NCBI RefSeq assembly: GCF_001422985.1
Contig: NZ_LMNL01000012.1
Location: 561,096 to 625,095, forward strand
Direction: 5' to 3'
Length of the DNA stretch: 64,000 nucleotides
Source: Methylobacterium sp. Leaf117
GTDB taxonomy: Bacteria; Pseudomonadota; Alphaproteobacteria; Rhizobiales; Beijerinckiaceae
How positions within the stretch are numbered: position 1 is the first letter of the stretch; every line of letters starts with the position of its first letter. The translations under genes and the position numbers were made by a program. Positions 55,386 through 64,000 of the stretch are shown here, piece by piece. The notes under the pieces were generated by a model, which was not told where the DNA came from, searched no databases, and worked only from the letters and a program-made list of their open reading frames with translations.

Positions 55386-56438
55386 TCAGGCCGGATCGGG
55401 CGGACCCTCGCCCTTGCCGACGAAGGGGATGCCCTCGATCGGACATTCCTCGGTGCCGACGCTCGGGCGGGTGATGGCCCGCACGGCGTCGCGGGTGCCG
55501 TCGGGGTCCTCGATCCAGCGGCGGTAGAAGTCGTAGGGGCATTCCGACAGGCCGTGCCGGTTCTCCTTCGAGGCGATCATGCCGGTGTAGCCACGGTGGA
55601 GCAGCTTGAAGAGGTGGTTCTCGGATTGCCCGTGGGCGCGGGCATCGCGGATCAGGAACTTCGACAGGGCCGCGTACTGGATGCCCATCTCCTCCTCGCC
55701 GCACTCGCCCAGCGTCCGCCCGTCGAAGCCGATGATCGCCGAGTGGCCGAAATAGCTGTAGACGCCATCGAACCCGGCGGCGTTGGCCACCGCCACGTAG
55801 GTGTTGTTGGCGAACGCCATCGCCTTCGACATCAGGACCTGCTGCTCCTTGGCCGGATACATGTAGCCCTGGCAGCGGATGATGAGTTCGGCGCCCCGCA
55901 TGGCGCAGTCGCGCCAGATCTCCGGGTAATTGCCGTCGTCGCAGATGATGAGGCTGATCTTCAGGCCCTTGGGGCCGTCGGAGACGTAGGTCCGGTCGCC
56001 CGGATACCAGCCCTCGATCGGAGTCCAGGGCATGATCTTGCGGTACTTCTGCACGATCTCGCCCTGGTCGTTCATCAGGATCAGGGTGTTGTAGGGCGCC
56101 TTGTTCGGGTGCTCCTCGTGGCGCTCGCCGGTGAGCGAGAACACGCCCCAGACCTTCGCCTTGCGGCAGGCGGCGGCGAAGATGTCGGTCTCCGGCCCCG
56201 GGATCGAGGTGGCGGTCTCGTACATCTCGGCCGCGTCGTACATGATCCCGTGGGTCGAGTATTCGGGGAAGATCACCAGGTCCATGCCGGGCAGGCCGGA
56301 CTTCATGCCCACGACCATGTCGCCGATCTTGGCGGCGTTCGCCAGAACCTCGTCCCGCGTGTGCAGACGGGGCATCTTGTAGTTCACGACGGCGACGCCG
56401 ACGCTGTCGGCGCTGGACGAGATGTCTCCGTGCATCAT
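55386..56438 (-). CDS. amiE: Aliphatic amidase
   Basis: A 350-residue nitrilase-superfamily amidase that hydrolyses short aliphatic amides to acid and ammonia in the cytoplasm. The catalytic residues fall on the same numbers as in Pseudomonas AmiE: Glu59 (FPEYS), Lys134 (KYRKIMPW) and Cys166 ([13 protein letters not shown]). The start MMHGDISSS is the family start. It is downstream of the porin gene, with a strong hairpin between them, and belongs to the short-chain amide module together with fmdA. Confidence 0.96.
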   Translation of the reverse strand: MMHGDISSSADSVGVAVVNYKMPRLHTRDEVLANAAKIGDMVVGMKSGLPGMDLVIFPEYSTHGIMYDAAEMYETATSIPGPETDIFAAACRKAKVWGVFSLTGERHEEHPNKAPYNTLILMNDQGEIVQKYRKIMPWTPIEGWYPGDRTYVSDGPKGLKISLIICDDGNYPEIWRDCAMRGAELIIRCQGYMYPAKEQQVLMSKAMAFANNTYVAVANAAGFDGVYSYFGHSAIIGFDGRTLGECGEEEMGIQYAALSKFLIRDARAHGQSENHLFKLLHRGYTGMIASKENRHGLSECPYDFYRRWIEDPDGTRDAVRAITRPSVGTEECPIEGIPFVGKGEGPPDPA

Positions 56439-56467
56439 GGCGCGATCCTCCGGTTTCTTGAGATGGG

Positions 56468-56497
56468 GCGCGTGCCGCCGCGTTGGGCGGCACGCGC
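56468..56497 (-). terminator. Hairpin between porin and amiE genes
   Basis: A perfect 12-bp stem GCGCGTGCCGCC/GGCGGCACGCGC with a 6-base loop, in the 78-base gap between the porin stop and the amiE start. No T-tract follows. It may reduce read-through or protect one half of the mRNA. Confidence 0.5.
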
Positions 56498-56516
56498 GGG
56501 TCAGCCCGCCCGGGCG

Positions 56517-57980
56517 TCAGCCCGGCGCGAGACCCAGGAGGGTTCCGAGGGGAACCACGAGGGTGAAGCCGCCGTAGACGCCGTCCTTCGGGCGCCGGGC
56601 GGTATAGGGATTGAAGAACGAGTTCGGATTGACGACGTACTGGACCACGGGCTCGAGAATCACGCCGGCGCCGATGTCGATGTGGGCGTTGGCCTCGAAG
56701 ATGAACTTGTCGCGCGAGAACGGTGCGCCCGAACCGCCCGAGATGAAGTTCGCGTCCGCCAGGAAGTCGGCGTAGTTGGCGTTGATCCGCTGCCAGTTCG
56801 CCTTCAGCCCGTAGGTGTCGTTGGGCCGGGACTGGTCGGGCGATTGCAGCAGGATGCCGGCGAAGGAGTTGAACCGGATCGGGATGGTGGGATCGAAGGC
56901 GTAGCCGGTGCCGGTATAGACCGAGACCGAGGCCGGGTGCGGGTTGTCGGCTTCGCGCCCGCCATCGGCACGCCACACCGTCTGCGAGGCGGTCAGCACC
57001 ACGCCCGAGGTGCCGGATTTCTGCAGGACCGGATCGCCGGGGAACAGCCCCTTGGAGCGCCCGAGCGCCGTCTTGAAGTTATCCTCGTGGTCGGCGGTGT
57101 TGTAGAAGCCGGTCAGGGAGACGCGGCCCGGATAGGCCTCCTGCGTGAAATCGGTCTTGCGGCCGATCTCGGTCATCACCACCGCGCCGGCGAGGCGCTC
57201 GTAGCCGAAGTCGTAGCCCGACAGCCCGTTGGTGTTGGGGTTCACGCTGAAGGCGCCCGCCTGGATGTAGGTGGTCGGCGAGAGCTTGTAGGCCACGTTG
57301 GCGCCCCAGACACCGTAGAGCGGCGAGGTGAAGCCGGCGTTGAAGTAGAACATGTCCTGGAAGCAGGAATTGATCGAGTTGCACGGCGGCAGGCCGTAGT
57401 ACCGGTCCGGATGGGTCCGGCCGACCTCGACCACGAGGCGGTCGTCGAGCAGCTTCTGCTGATAGGTGAACAGCGAGAGCCGGGCGAAATCGGGGTTGTA
57501 GGGCGGCTGATACCCGACCGTGGTGTCGCCGATGTCGGCGGCCATGTTCAGGTTGCGCACCAGGCCGAAGAAGGTCTGGGTGAAGTTGATCGTCCCGCCC
57601 GAGATGCCGGCGATCTTCTGCATGTCGGCCGTCATCGACAGCACGAAATAGGCCGAATTCGACTGCTCGCCGGGTCGTAGGCCCATGGTCGGGTTGGCTT
57701 GGTAAAAATCGTAGATGTTGACGTCGAAGGTGATGCCGCGGGCCGCCATCTCGGTAGCCCAGAGGGCCAGCGGTCCGACGCGGACCGGGTCCGCCGGCTT
57801 GGCGGCGACGGCCGGATCGGTGCGCGGCTGCGTCTGGTCGTTGAGCTGGCCCACCGGAGAGGCCGTCTGCGCCTCGGCCGAGGCGGCGGCCATCAGGAAC
57901 GCCGCCGAAGCGGCGAGGCCCCGAAGGGCGGGTCTCCGGTGGCCCGGCACCGGCCTGATCGTGCTTGTCGGTCTCATCAT
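56517..57980 (-). CDS. Outer-membrane porin, OprB/FmdC-like
   Basis: I use ATG 57980 (MMRPTSTIRP), which gives a signal peptide ending ASAEAQ. The rest is a beta-barrel of the carbohydrate-porin (OprB) type, rich in aromatic residues with blocks such as VEVGRTHPDRYYGLPPC; two Cys residues (CNSINSC) are close together. In Methylophilus the amide operon includes a porin, FmdC, for short-chain amides and urea; the neighbours here suggest the same role. It probably lets amides through the outer membrane. A sigma-54 type promoter lies about 100 bases upstream. Confidence 0.85.
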   Translation of the reverse strand: MMRPTSTIRPVPGHRRPALRGLAASAAFLMAAASAEAQTASPVGQLNDQTQPRTDPAVAAKPADPVRVGPLALWATEMAARGITFDVNIYDFYQANPTMGLRPGEQSNSAYFVLSMTADMQKIAGISGGTINFTQTFFGLVRNLNMAADIGDTTVGYQPPYNPDFARLSLFTYQQKLLDDRLVVEVGRTHPDRYYGLPPCNSINSCFQDMFYFNAGFTSPLYGVWGANVAYKLSPTTYIQAGAFSVNPNTNGLSGYDFGYERLAGAVVMTEIGRKTDFTQEAYPGRVSLTGFYNTADHEDNFKTALGRSKGLFPGDPVLQKSGTSGVVLTASQTVWRADGGREADNPHPASVSVYTGTGYAFDPTIPIRFNSFAGILLQSPDQSRPNDTYGLKANWQRINANYADFLADANFISGGSGAPFSRDKFIFEANAHIDIGAGVILEPVVQYVVNPNSFFNPYTARRPKDGVYGGFTLVVPLGTLLGLAPG

Positions 57981-58093
57981 GCACCCCCGCATCCTAGCAT
58001 TGATCCTGCCTGAGCCCGCCCCATCCACTTTTCCTGTGGAATTATATCTCGTTAGGCCCAGACAATAGGCAGATCACCCGCCAAGCAATACTT

Positions 58094-58110
58094 TGCAATT
58101 AGGATGCCAG
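58094..58110 (-). promoter_or_regulatory. Sigma-54 (-24/-12) promoter of the porin-amiE unit
   Basis: On the minus strand CTGGCAT-N5-TTGCA, with the GG and GC pairs exactly ten bases apart (GG at 58108-58107, GC at 58096-58095). It matches the RpoN consensus apart from one base and lies about 100 bases before the porin start. Confidence 0.7.
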
Positions 58111-58118
58111 TGCTGAAA

Positions 58119-58442
58119 TCAATGACTGATCATCCAGGGACGCGCGGAAGGAAAGCTTTTCACGGCCGGACTTGCTTGCGATTTGGTCTTCGCCGATCCG
58201 CTGCAGCATCCGCATCCGGCACCGTGACCCGAGACCTTGCGCGGGGCGTGGCGGCTGCGCTCGTTGGTGGCGTGTGCCTTGCGCAATCCGGCATCCATGG
58301 AAGCGAGGTTCGGCGCTGTGAGGAAGGCGCGGCCACAGGACGATCCGCAATCCGGGCAGTCGTGGGGGTCGCGGAACTCGGCCATCGGGCGCAGCACCGT
58401 GAACGGGCCGCAGGCGTCGCAGGCGTAATCGTAGACGGGCAT
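58119..58442 (-). CDS. fmdB: FmdB-family zinc ribbon protein
   Basis: A 107-residue protein with the FmdB start MPVYDYACDACG. Cys8, Cys11, Cys29 and Cys32 form a C-x2-C, C-x2-C zinc ribbon. The C-terminus is basic and has a second Cys cluster (GCGCCSGS). In Methylophilus FmdB is linked to regulation of the formamidase gene. The gene follows fmdA after about 220 bases that contain a repeat element. Confidence 0.9.
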   Translation of the reverse strand: MPVYDYACDACGPFTVLRPMAEFRDPHDCPDCGSSCGRAFLTAPNLASMDAGLRKAHATNERSRHAPRKVSGHGAGCGCCSGSAKTKSQASPAVKSFPSARPWMISH

Positions 58443-58612
58443 CGGGGCCTCTCGGTGATTTCTGCGTGATGAGAGGGTGGGGCGGCACGGCCCTCCTCCC
58501 CAGCGGATCCCGGGCCTGCCCGAGATCCGTCGAACTGGTGGAGAGGAGTGGGAGGTGGGGCAGGTCCGCCAGCCTCCGCATCCTGAGGATGGCCAATCAC
58601 CCCCAACTCCTG

Positions 58613-58636
58613 CTCCCTCCCCACAAGGGGGAGGGG
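58613..58636. repeat. Dispersed palindromic repeat, copy 3
   Basis: CTCCCTCCCC-ACAAG-GGGGAGGG type hairpin, similar to the elements at 28321-28430 and 34614-34653. It lies in the fmdA-fmdB gap. Confidence 0.6.
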
Positions 58637-58667
58637 GCTTCGCGCCGATTCGGGCGCGACCCGGCCC

Positions 58668-59897
58668 TCAAAGATCGGGCGAGAGCGGCATCTGGATCGA
58701 GCCGTCGAGAAACTTCGTCGGACCGTCCGCACCCGGATTGATGTCGAAGTCGAAGATCTTGGTCGGAATCCACAGGGTGGCGCAGGCGTTCGGGATGTCG
58801 ACGACGCCCGAGATGTGGCCCTGCACCGGCGCGGTGCCGAGGATCGAGTAGGCCTGGGCGCCCGAGTAGCCGAACTTCTTCAAGTACTCGATGGCGTTGA
58901 GGCAGGCCTGGCGATAGGCCACCGTCACGTCGAGGTAATGCTGCTTGCCGTACTCGTCGACGGAGACCCCCTCGAAGATCAGGTGGTCGTCGAACTTCGG
59001 TGTGATCGGCGACGGCTTGAAGATCGGGTTCTTGATCCCGTACTTCGACATGCCGTCCTTGATCAGGCTGACCTTGAGGTGGACCCAGCCCGCCATCTCG
59101 ATCGCGCCGCAGAAGGTGATCTCGCCGTCGCCCTGGCTGAAATGCAGGTCGCCCATGGAGAGGCCGGCCCCCGGCACGTAGACGGGGAAGTAGATCTTCG
59201 AGCCGCGCGACAGATCCTTGATGTCGCAATTGCCGCCATGCTCGCGGCCCGGCACCGTGCGGGCGCCCTCGGCGGCCGCCTTGTCACGGCCCTCGCCCTT
59301 GAGTCGACCCATATGGGCGGTGGGCGCGAAGGGGAGGGTGGCCAGAGCCGGCACCCGGTTGGGGTCGGTGTCGAACAGGGCCTTCTCGCGGGTGTTCCAG
59401 GTCCCCAGCATCTTGGGATCGGGCAGGCAGCCGATCAGCCCCGGATGGATCAGGCCGGGGAAGCGCACGCCGGGGATGTGGCGCGACTGGGTGAACATGC
59501 CCTCGAAATCCCAGATCGATTTCTGGGCCTGGGGGAAGTGTTCGTCGAGGAAGCCGCCGCCGTTCTTCTTGGAGAAGAAGCCGTTGAAGCCCCACTGGCT
59601 CTCGGGCTTGGCGCCGATGTCGAGGAGGTCGACCACCAGGAGGTCGCCCGGCTCGGCGCCCTCGACGCCGATCGGGCCGGACAGGAAGTGCACGATCGAC
59701 AGGTCGATGTCGCGCACGTCGTCGGCCGAATCGTTGTTCTTGATGAACCCGCCGGTCCAGTCATAGGTCTCGACGATGAAGTCGTCGCCGGGCTTCACCA
59801 TCGCCACCATGGGGATGTCGGGGTGCCAGCGATTGTGCACCATGTCGTTGTCGTAGGCCGATTGGGTCAGATCGACCTTGATTAGGGTCTCTGCCAT
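58668..59897 (-). CDS. fmdA: Formamidase / acetamidase
   Basis: A 409-residue member of the FmdA/AmdA family, starting at 59897 (MAETLIKVDL). Family blocks include HNRWHPDIPM, PGDLLVVDLLDIG, REHGGNCDIKDL, GDLHFSQGDGE and GAIEMAGWVHLKV. It hydrolyses formamide (and possibly acetamide) to ammonia and the acid. It lies with a porin, an aliphatic amidase and a urea/amide transporter, the full set for short-chain amide use. FmdA enzymes are metal-dependent and unrelated to AmiE, so the locus has two kinds of amidase. Confidence 0.95.
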   Translation of the reverse strand: MAETLIKVDLTQSAYDNDMVHNRWHPDIPMVAMVKPGDDFIVETYDWTGGFIKNNDSADDVRDIDLSIVHFLSGPIGVEGAEPGDLLVVDLLDIGAKPESQWGFNGFFSKKNGGGFLDEHFPQAQKSIWDFEGMFTQSRHIPGVRFPGLIHPGLIGCLPDPKMLGTWNTREKALFDTDPNRVPALATLPFAPTAHMGRLKGEGRDKAAAEGARTVPGREHGGNCDIKDLSRGSKIYFPVYVPGAGLSMGDLHFSQGDGEITFCGAIEMAGWVHLKVSLIKDGMSKYGIKNPIFKPSPITPKFDDHLIFEGVSVDEYGKQHYLDVTVAYRQACLNAIEYLKKFGYSGAQAYSILGTAPVQGHISGVVDIPNACATLWIPTKIFDFDINPGADGPTKFLDGSIQMPLSPDL

Positions 59898-60011
59898 CGT
59901 CACGTGCTCCCTTCCCTGGGTGAGGACATGCGTCCCCGTTCGCGCCGGCGGTCCGATCCTCCGGCGTGCGATGTGGCGGTGATCGTTGGGCCGGTCCGGC
60001 CCCGGTCTCCG

Positions 60012-61028
60012 TCAGCGTGCGAGCAGCTCCTTGAGGGCCGCATCGAGTGTGGCGATGTCGTCGGGGCTGGTGCCCGGCCCGCCGGCGAAGTGGCCCCACC
60101 AGGTCTCGATGACGCGCAGCTCCGCGTTCGGCATGGCCGCCGCCTCGATGGCGTTGTCCTCGGGGGGAAAGTACAGGTCGGTTGAGGCCGGCATCAGGAT
60201 CGCCCTGGCGCGGATGGCCCCGAGGGCGGCCTTGAGATCGCCGTTGAAGCGGTCGTTGGCGCTGATGTCGCCGTTCTGCCAGGTCCACAGCATCGCCAGC
60301 AGGTCGTTGGCGTCGCGGGTGTAGAACAGACCTTCCCAGAACCCGATCAGAAAATCCTCGAGCGAGGCGTAGCCCATATGCGTCTTGTCGGCCTCGATCC
60401 GGTAGAACGTCTGCGACAGGCCCCAGCCGGCATAGACCCGGCCGAAGGCGCGCAGGCCCCGGTTCGGCGGGTTTGTGTACCAGCCCTCCGCGTAGGCGGC
60501 GTCGGCCTGGAGCGCGGCCTTGGCGCCTTCGAGGAAGACGAAGTTGTGCCGGGAGCACTTGGCCGAACCCTGAAACGGCAGGATGCGGGGCACCATGTCG
60601 GGGTAGAGGGCGCCCCAATGGTAGGTCTGCAGGGCGCCCATCGACCAGCCGGTCACCAGCACCAGCGTTTCGATGCCGAAATGCTCGGTGACGAGGCGGT
60701 GCTGGGCCGTGACGTTGTCGTAGGCCGTGACGTTGGGGAATCTTGGCCCGTTCCAGGGCGCCGGCGTATTGCTCGGCGAGGACGACAGCCCATTGCCGAA
60801 CATGTTCGGGATGATGATGAAGTACCTGTCCGGGTCGAGGGCCTTGCCGGGACCGATCAGCCATTCGTTCTCGGTGTGCTGGCCCGAGTACCAGGTCGGG
60901 TAGACGATGGCGTTGTCCTTGGCGGCATTGAGCGTGCCGAAGGTCTTGTAGGCGAGCCGGGCGTTGCGCAGCGTCTTGCCGCACTGGAGGACGAAGTCAC
61001 CGAGCTCGAAGATCTCGTAATCGACCAT
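60012..61028 (-). CDS. Alpha/beta hydrolase, homoserine acetyltransferase-like
   Basis: A 338-residue alpha/beta-fold enzyme with a strong RBS (GGAGG six bases before ATG). The nucleophile elbow is GWSMG (Ser129); the Asp and His of the triad are likely in ASTDLYFPPED and WWGHFAGG. It resembles the MetX-like branch, but the lid and substrate residues cannot be assigned. In amide operons such a hydrolase may act on an ester or amide related to the transported compounds. It is 11 bases from urtE and clearly in the same operon. Confidence 0.85.
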   Translation of the reverse strand: MVDYEIFELGDFVLQCGKTLRNARLAYKTFGTLNAAKDNAIVYPTWYSGQHTENEWLIGPGKALDPDRYFIIIPNMFGNGLSSSPSNTPAPWNGPRFPNVTAYDNVTAQHRLVTEHFGIETLVLVTGWSMGALQTYHWGALYPDMVPRILPFQGSAKCSRHNFVFLEGAKAALQADAAYAEGWYTNPPNRGLRAFGRVYAGWGLSQTFYRIEADKTHMGYASLEDFLIGFWEGLFYTRDANDLLAMLWTWQNGDISANDRFNGDLKAALGAIRARAILMPASTDLYFPPEDNAIEAAAMPNAELRVIETWWGHFAGGPGTSPDDIATLDAALKELLAR

Positions 61029-61039
61029 TCCGACCTCCG

Positions 61040-61789
61040 TCAGACCGAGAGGAAGCGCGCGACCTGGGCCTCGTCGATGTCGGCGCGCAGGGACTCGTGC
61101 ACGATCACGCCGTTCTCGATGACCAGAACCCGGTCGGCGACGTCGAGGGCGAAGCTCAGCACCTGCTCGGAGACCACGATGGAGAGGCCTCGGTCGTCTC
61201 GGATCTTCTTGAGGGTGCGGCCCATCTCGCGGATGATCGAGGGCTGGATGCCCTCGGTCGGCTCGTCGAGGAGGAGAACCTTGGGCCGGCTCGCCAGCGC
61301 GCGGGCGATGGCGAGCTGCTGCTGCTGGCCGCCCGAGAGATTGCCGCCGCGCCGGCCCTTCATCTCCAGCAGCACCGGGAACATGGTGTAGAGATCCTGC
61401 GGCACCCGGCGCTCGTGGGTGACGGTGAGCCCCGTCTCGATGTTCTCCTGCACGGTCATGGCCGAGAAGATCATGCGGCCCTGCGGCACGTAGGCGAGAC
61501 CGCGTGCCACGCGCTGGTGGCTCTTCAGGGCGCCGACATCCGCACCGTCGACCCGGATCGAACCGGATTTCACCGGCACGATCCCCATCAGGGTCTTCAT
61601 CAGCGTGGTCTTGCCCATGCCGTTGCGGCCCATCACGGCGACGATCTCGCCGGGCGCCACCGCGATGTCGAGGCCGTGCAGAACCTCGCTCTGGCCATAG
61701 GCCGAATGCAGGTCGCTGACCGCCAGCATCGGCTGGACGCCGCCCTGACGATGAGGCGCGGGGGAGGAGGCAGGCGCGGTCTGGAGCAT
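61040..61789 (-). CDS. urtE: Urea/short-chain amide ABC transporter ATP-binding protein UrtE
   Basis: A 249-residue ATPase of the UrtE/LivF branch. Walker A GRNGMGKTT, signature LSGGQQQQL, Walker B VLLLDEPTEGIQPSI and YVPQGRMIFSAMTV are present. DEPTEGIQPSI is shared with the importer at 43958. The first 20 residues are polar and could be outside the true start (ATG 61729 is possible). It lies 13 bases after urtD. Confidence 0.9.
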   Translation of the reverse strand: MLQTAPASSPAPHRQGGVQPMLAVSDLHSAYGQSEVLHGLDIAVAPGEIVAVMGRNGMGKTTLMKTLMGIVPVKSGSIRVDGADVGALKSHQRVARGLAYVPQGRMIFSAMTVQENIETGLTVTHERRVPQDLYTMFPVLLEMKGRRGGNLSGGQQQQLAIARALASRPKVLLLDEPTEGIQPSIIREMGRTLKKIRDDRGLSIVVSEQVLSFALDVADRVLVIENGVIVHESLRADIDEAQVARFLSV

Positions 61790-61802
61790 GAGCCTGTTTC
61801 CC

Positions 61803-62588
<786 letters not shown>

Positions 62589-62596
62589 CGGAGATC

Positions 62597-63748
62597 CTAC
62601 TCGGCCGCGTGGGACAGGGCGACGGCGGGCGCGGGCTCGAGAGCCTTCACGCGCCGGGTCAGGCGGGGCTCGACATAGGTGCGGTAGATGCCCGCCAGAC
62701 CGTTGGGGAAGGCCAGCACCACGAGGATGAACAGGCCGCCGAGGCCGAACAGCCAGAGTTCCGGGAAGCTCTCCGAGAAGGTGGTCTTGGCCCAGTTGAC
62801 CAGGAGCGTGCCCCAGACCGCGCCGAACAGGGACAGGCGCCCGCCGACGGCGGCGTAGATCACCATCTCGATCGACGGCACGATGCCGACGAAGGAGGGC
62901 GACATGAACCCGACCTGGAGGGTGAACATCGCGCCCCCGATGGCGGCGAACACAGCCGCGAGGCAGAACGCGAAGGTCTTGAAGCTCGCCACCTGGTAGC
63001 CCGAGAACCGGACCCGGTCCTCCTTGTCGCGCATGGCGAGCAGGATGCGCCCGAGCTTCGACTTCTTCACGGCCTGCGCGAACAGGATGCAGGCGACAAG
63101 CAGGCCGGCGTTGACGAAGTAGAGGATGTTGTGGGCGCTGTCGGTGCGGATGTCCCAGCCGTGCAGGGTGCGCAGATCGGTGATGCCATTGATGCCGCCG
63201 GTGTAGCCCTGCTGGCCGACGATCAGGATCGTCAGGATGGCGGCGATGGCCTGGGTGATGATGGCGAAGTAGGTGCCGCCGACGCGGCGTCGGAACATCG
63301 CCGTGCCGATGACGAAGGCAAAGAAGGCCGGCACCACCAGCACCGCGATCAGCGTGAAGGGCAGGCTGGTGAAGGGCTTCCAGAACCACGGCAGTTCGGT
63401 GATCTGGTTCCAGTCCATGAAGTCGGGAATGCCCGGGGTCGACTGGATCTTGGTATTCTCGACGCTGGACGCTTCGAGCTTCAGGTACATGGCCATCAGG
63501 TAGCCGCCGAGGCCGAAGAACACGCCCTGGCCGAGCGAGAGGATGCCGCCGAAGCCCCAGCAGATGACCAGGCCGAGGGCCACGAACGAATAGGTCAGGT
63601 ACTTGCCGACGAGGTTGAGCCGGAAGGCGTCGAGCAGCATCGGCAGCAGGATGAAGATGACGCCGACGAGGAGCGCCAGGCTCACCCATTCCATCGGCTT
63701 CATGAACGGGTTGTCGTTGACGATCGTCTTGGGTGTGGAGCGGGTCAT
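62597..63748 (-). CDS. urtC: Urea/short-chain amide ABC transporter permease UrtC
   Basis: A 383-residue permease with about ten hydrophobic segments and the UrtC/LivM blocks CWGFGGILSLGQGVFFGLGG, VGGTYFAIITQAIAAIL and GGINGITDL. Eight bases separate its stop from urtD. It pairs with UrtB in the membrane. Confidence 0.93.
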   Translation of the reverse strand: MTRSTPKTIVNDNPFMKPMEWVSLALLVGVIFILLPMLLDAFRLNLVGKYLTYSFVALGLVICWGFGGILSLGQGVFFGLGGYLMAMYLKLEASSVENTKIQSTPGIPDFMDWNQITELPWFWKPFTSLPFTLIAVLVVPAFFAFVIGTAMFRRRVGGTYFAIITQAIAAILTILIVGQQGYTGGINGITDLRTLHGWDIRTDSAHNILYFVNAGLLVACILFAQAVKKSKLGRILLAMRDKEDRVRFSGYQVASFKTFAFCLAAVFAAIGGAMFTLQVGFMSPSFVGIVPSIEMVIYAAVGGRLSLFGAVWGTLLVNWAKTTFSESFPELWLFGLGGLFILVVLAFPNGLAGIYRTYVEPRLTRRVKALEPAPAVALSHAAE

Positions 63749-63762
63749 GACGTTCAGGCTCC

Positions 63763-64000
63763 TCAGCGCCGGACCTTGAGGGTGAAGAGGCCCTGGGGCC
63801 GCAGCATCAGGATGCCGACCACCGCCAACAGCGTGAGCACCTTCGCGGTGGAACCCGAGAGGAAGAATTCGAGGGTCGATTGCGTCTGCGAGATCGAGAA
63901 GGCGGACGCGATGGTGCCGAGCAGCGAGGCGGCGCCGCCGAACACCACGATCAGGAAGGTGTCGACGATGTAGAGCTGGCCGGAGGTCGGCCCGGTCGAG
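63763..64000 (-). CDS. urtB: Urea/short-chain amide ABC transporter permease UrtB, C-terminal part
   Basis: The last 78 codons of a permease; the rest lies beyond the right edge. The visible part (VVFGGAASLLGTIASAFS, then LLAVVGILMLRPQGLF) is the C-terminus of LivH/UrtB proteins. It should follow urtA, which is not in the window. The start is not visible. Confidence 0.85.
   Translation of the reverse strand, partial: STGPTSGQLYIVDTFLIVVFGGAASLLGTIASAFSISQTQSTLEFFLSGSTAKVLTLLAVVGILMLRPQGLFTLKVRR

Overview
The window is GC-rich DNA from an alphaproteobacterium. The best guess is Hyphomicrobiales, near Methylobacterium or Methylorubrum. Pointers are a DUF2865 protein, an Nramp transporter behind an MntR-like operator, sigma-54 (RpoN) type promoters in front of nitrogen-scavenging genes, and an RkpA/RkpG-like polyketide synthase pair of the rhizobial type. 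The species assignment is inference. No phage, transposase, CRISPR array or replication origin was seen.

1-6.3 kb holds an MBL-fold hydrolase cut by the window edge, a DUF2865 protein, an AT-rich patch without a convincing gene, a soluble chemoreceptor with three near-identical PAS repeats, mntH and a 49-residue small protein. 6.2-15.1 kb holds a single fully reducing type I polyketide/fatty-acid synthase (KS-AT-DH-MT-like-ER-KR-ACP, no thioesterase) followed by an alpha-oxoamine synthase that probably releases the chain, with a clear terminator. 15.6-18.9 kb has a two-domain glycosyltransferase overlapping an unknown protein, then tRNA-Val(GAC). 19.5-22.6 kb looks decayed: a HAD-IIIC (FkbH-like) gene carries an in-frame TAG stop, next to sequence with no clear genes. 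22.7-32.4 kb has ada, a TonB-dependent receptor and a complete Opp/Nik-type ABC importer.

32.7-52.4 kb is the most interesting part. Two divergent operons start from about 39.6-40.0 kb. The minus-strand one has a ring-opening amidohydrolase (barbiturase/cyanuric acid hydrolase family), a hydantoinase/dihydropyrimidinase and a Pot-type ABC importer. The plus-strand one has a five-gene HAAT (urea/amide type) importer and an amidase-signature enzyme behind a good -24/-12 promoter. A DeoR-type regulator with an M20 N-carbamoyl amidohydrolase, two choline-kinase-like proteins and a HisN-like phosphatase follows. Together they suggest uptake and stepwise hydrolysis of a cyclic ureide, pyrimidine or triazine as a nitrogen source.

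52.4-55.3 kb holds an acyltransferase, a short tandem repeat, an NADP-binding reductase and an Rrf2 regulator; matching 19-bp palindromes lie upstream of the last two. 55.3-64 kb is a short-chain amide/urea module: amiE, a porin, fmdB, fmdA, an alpha/beta hydrolase and urtE-D-C-B (urtB cut by the window end). The porin-amiE unit again has a sigma-54 type promoter. Nitrogen-limited scavenging of amides, ureides and urea is the common theme of the second half.
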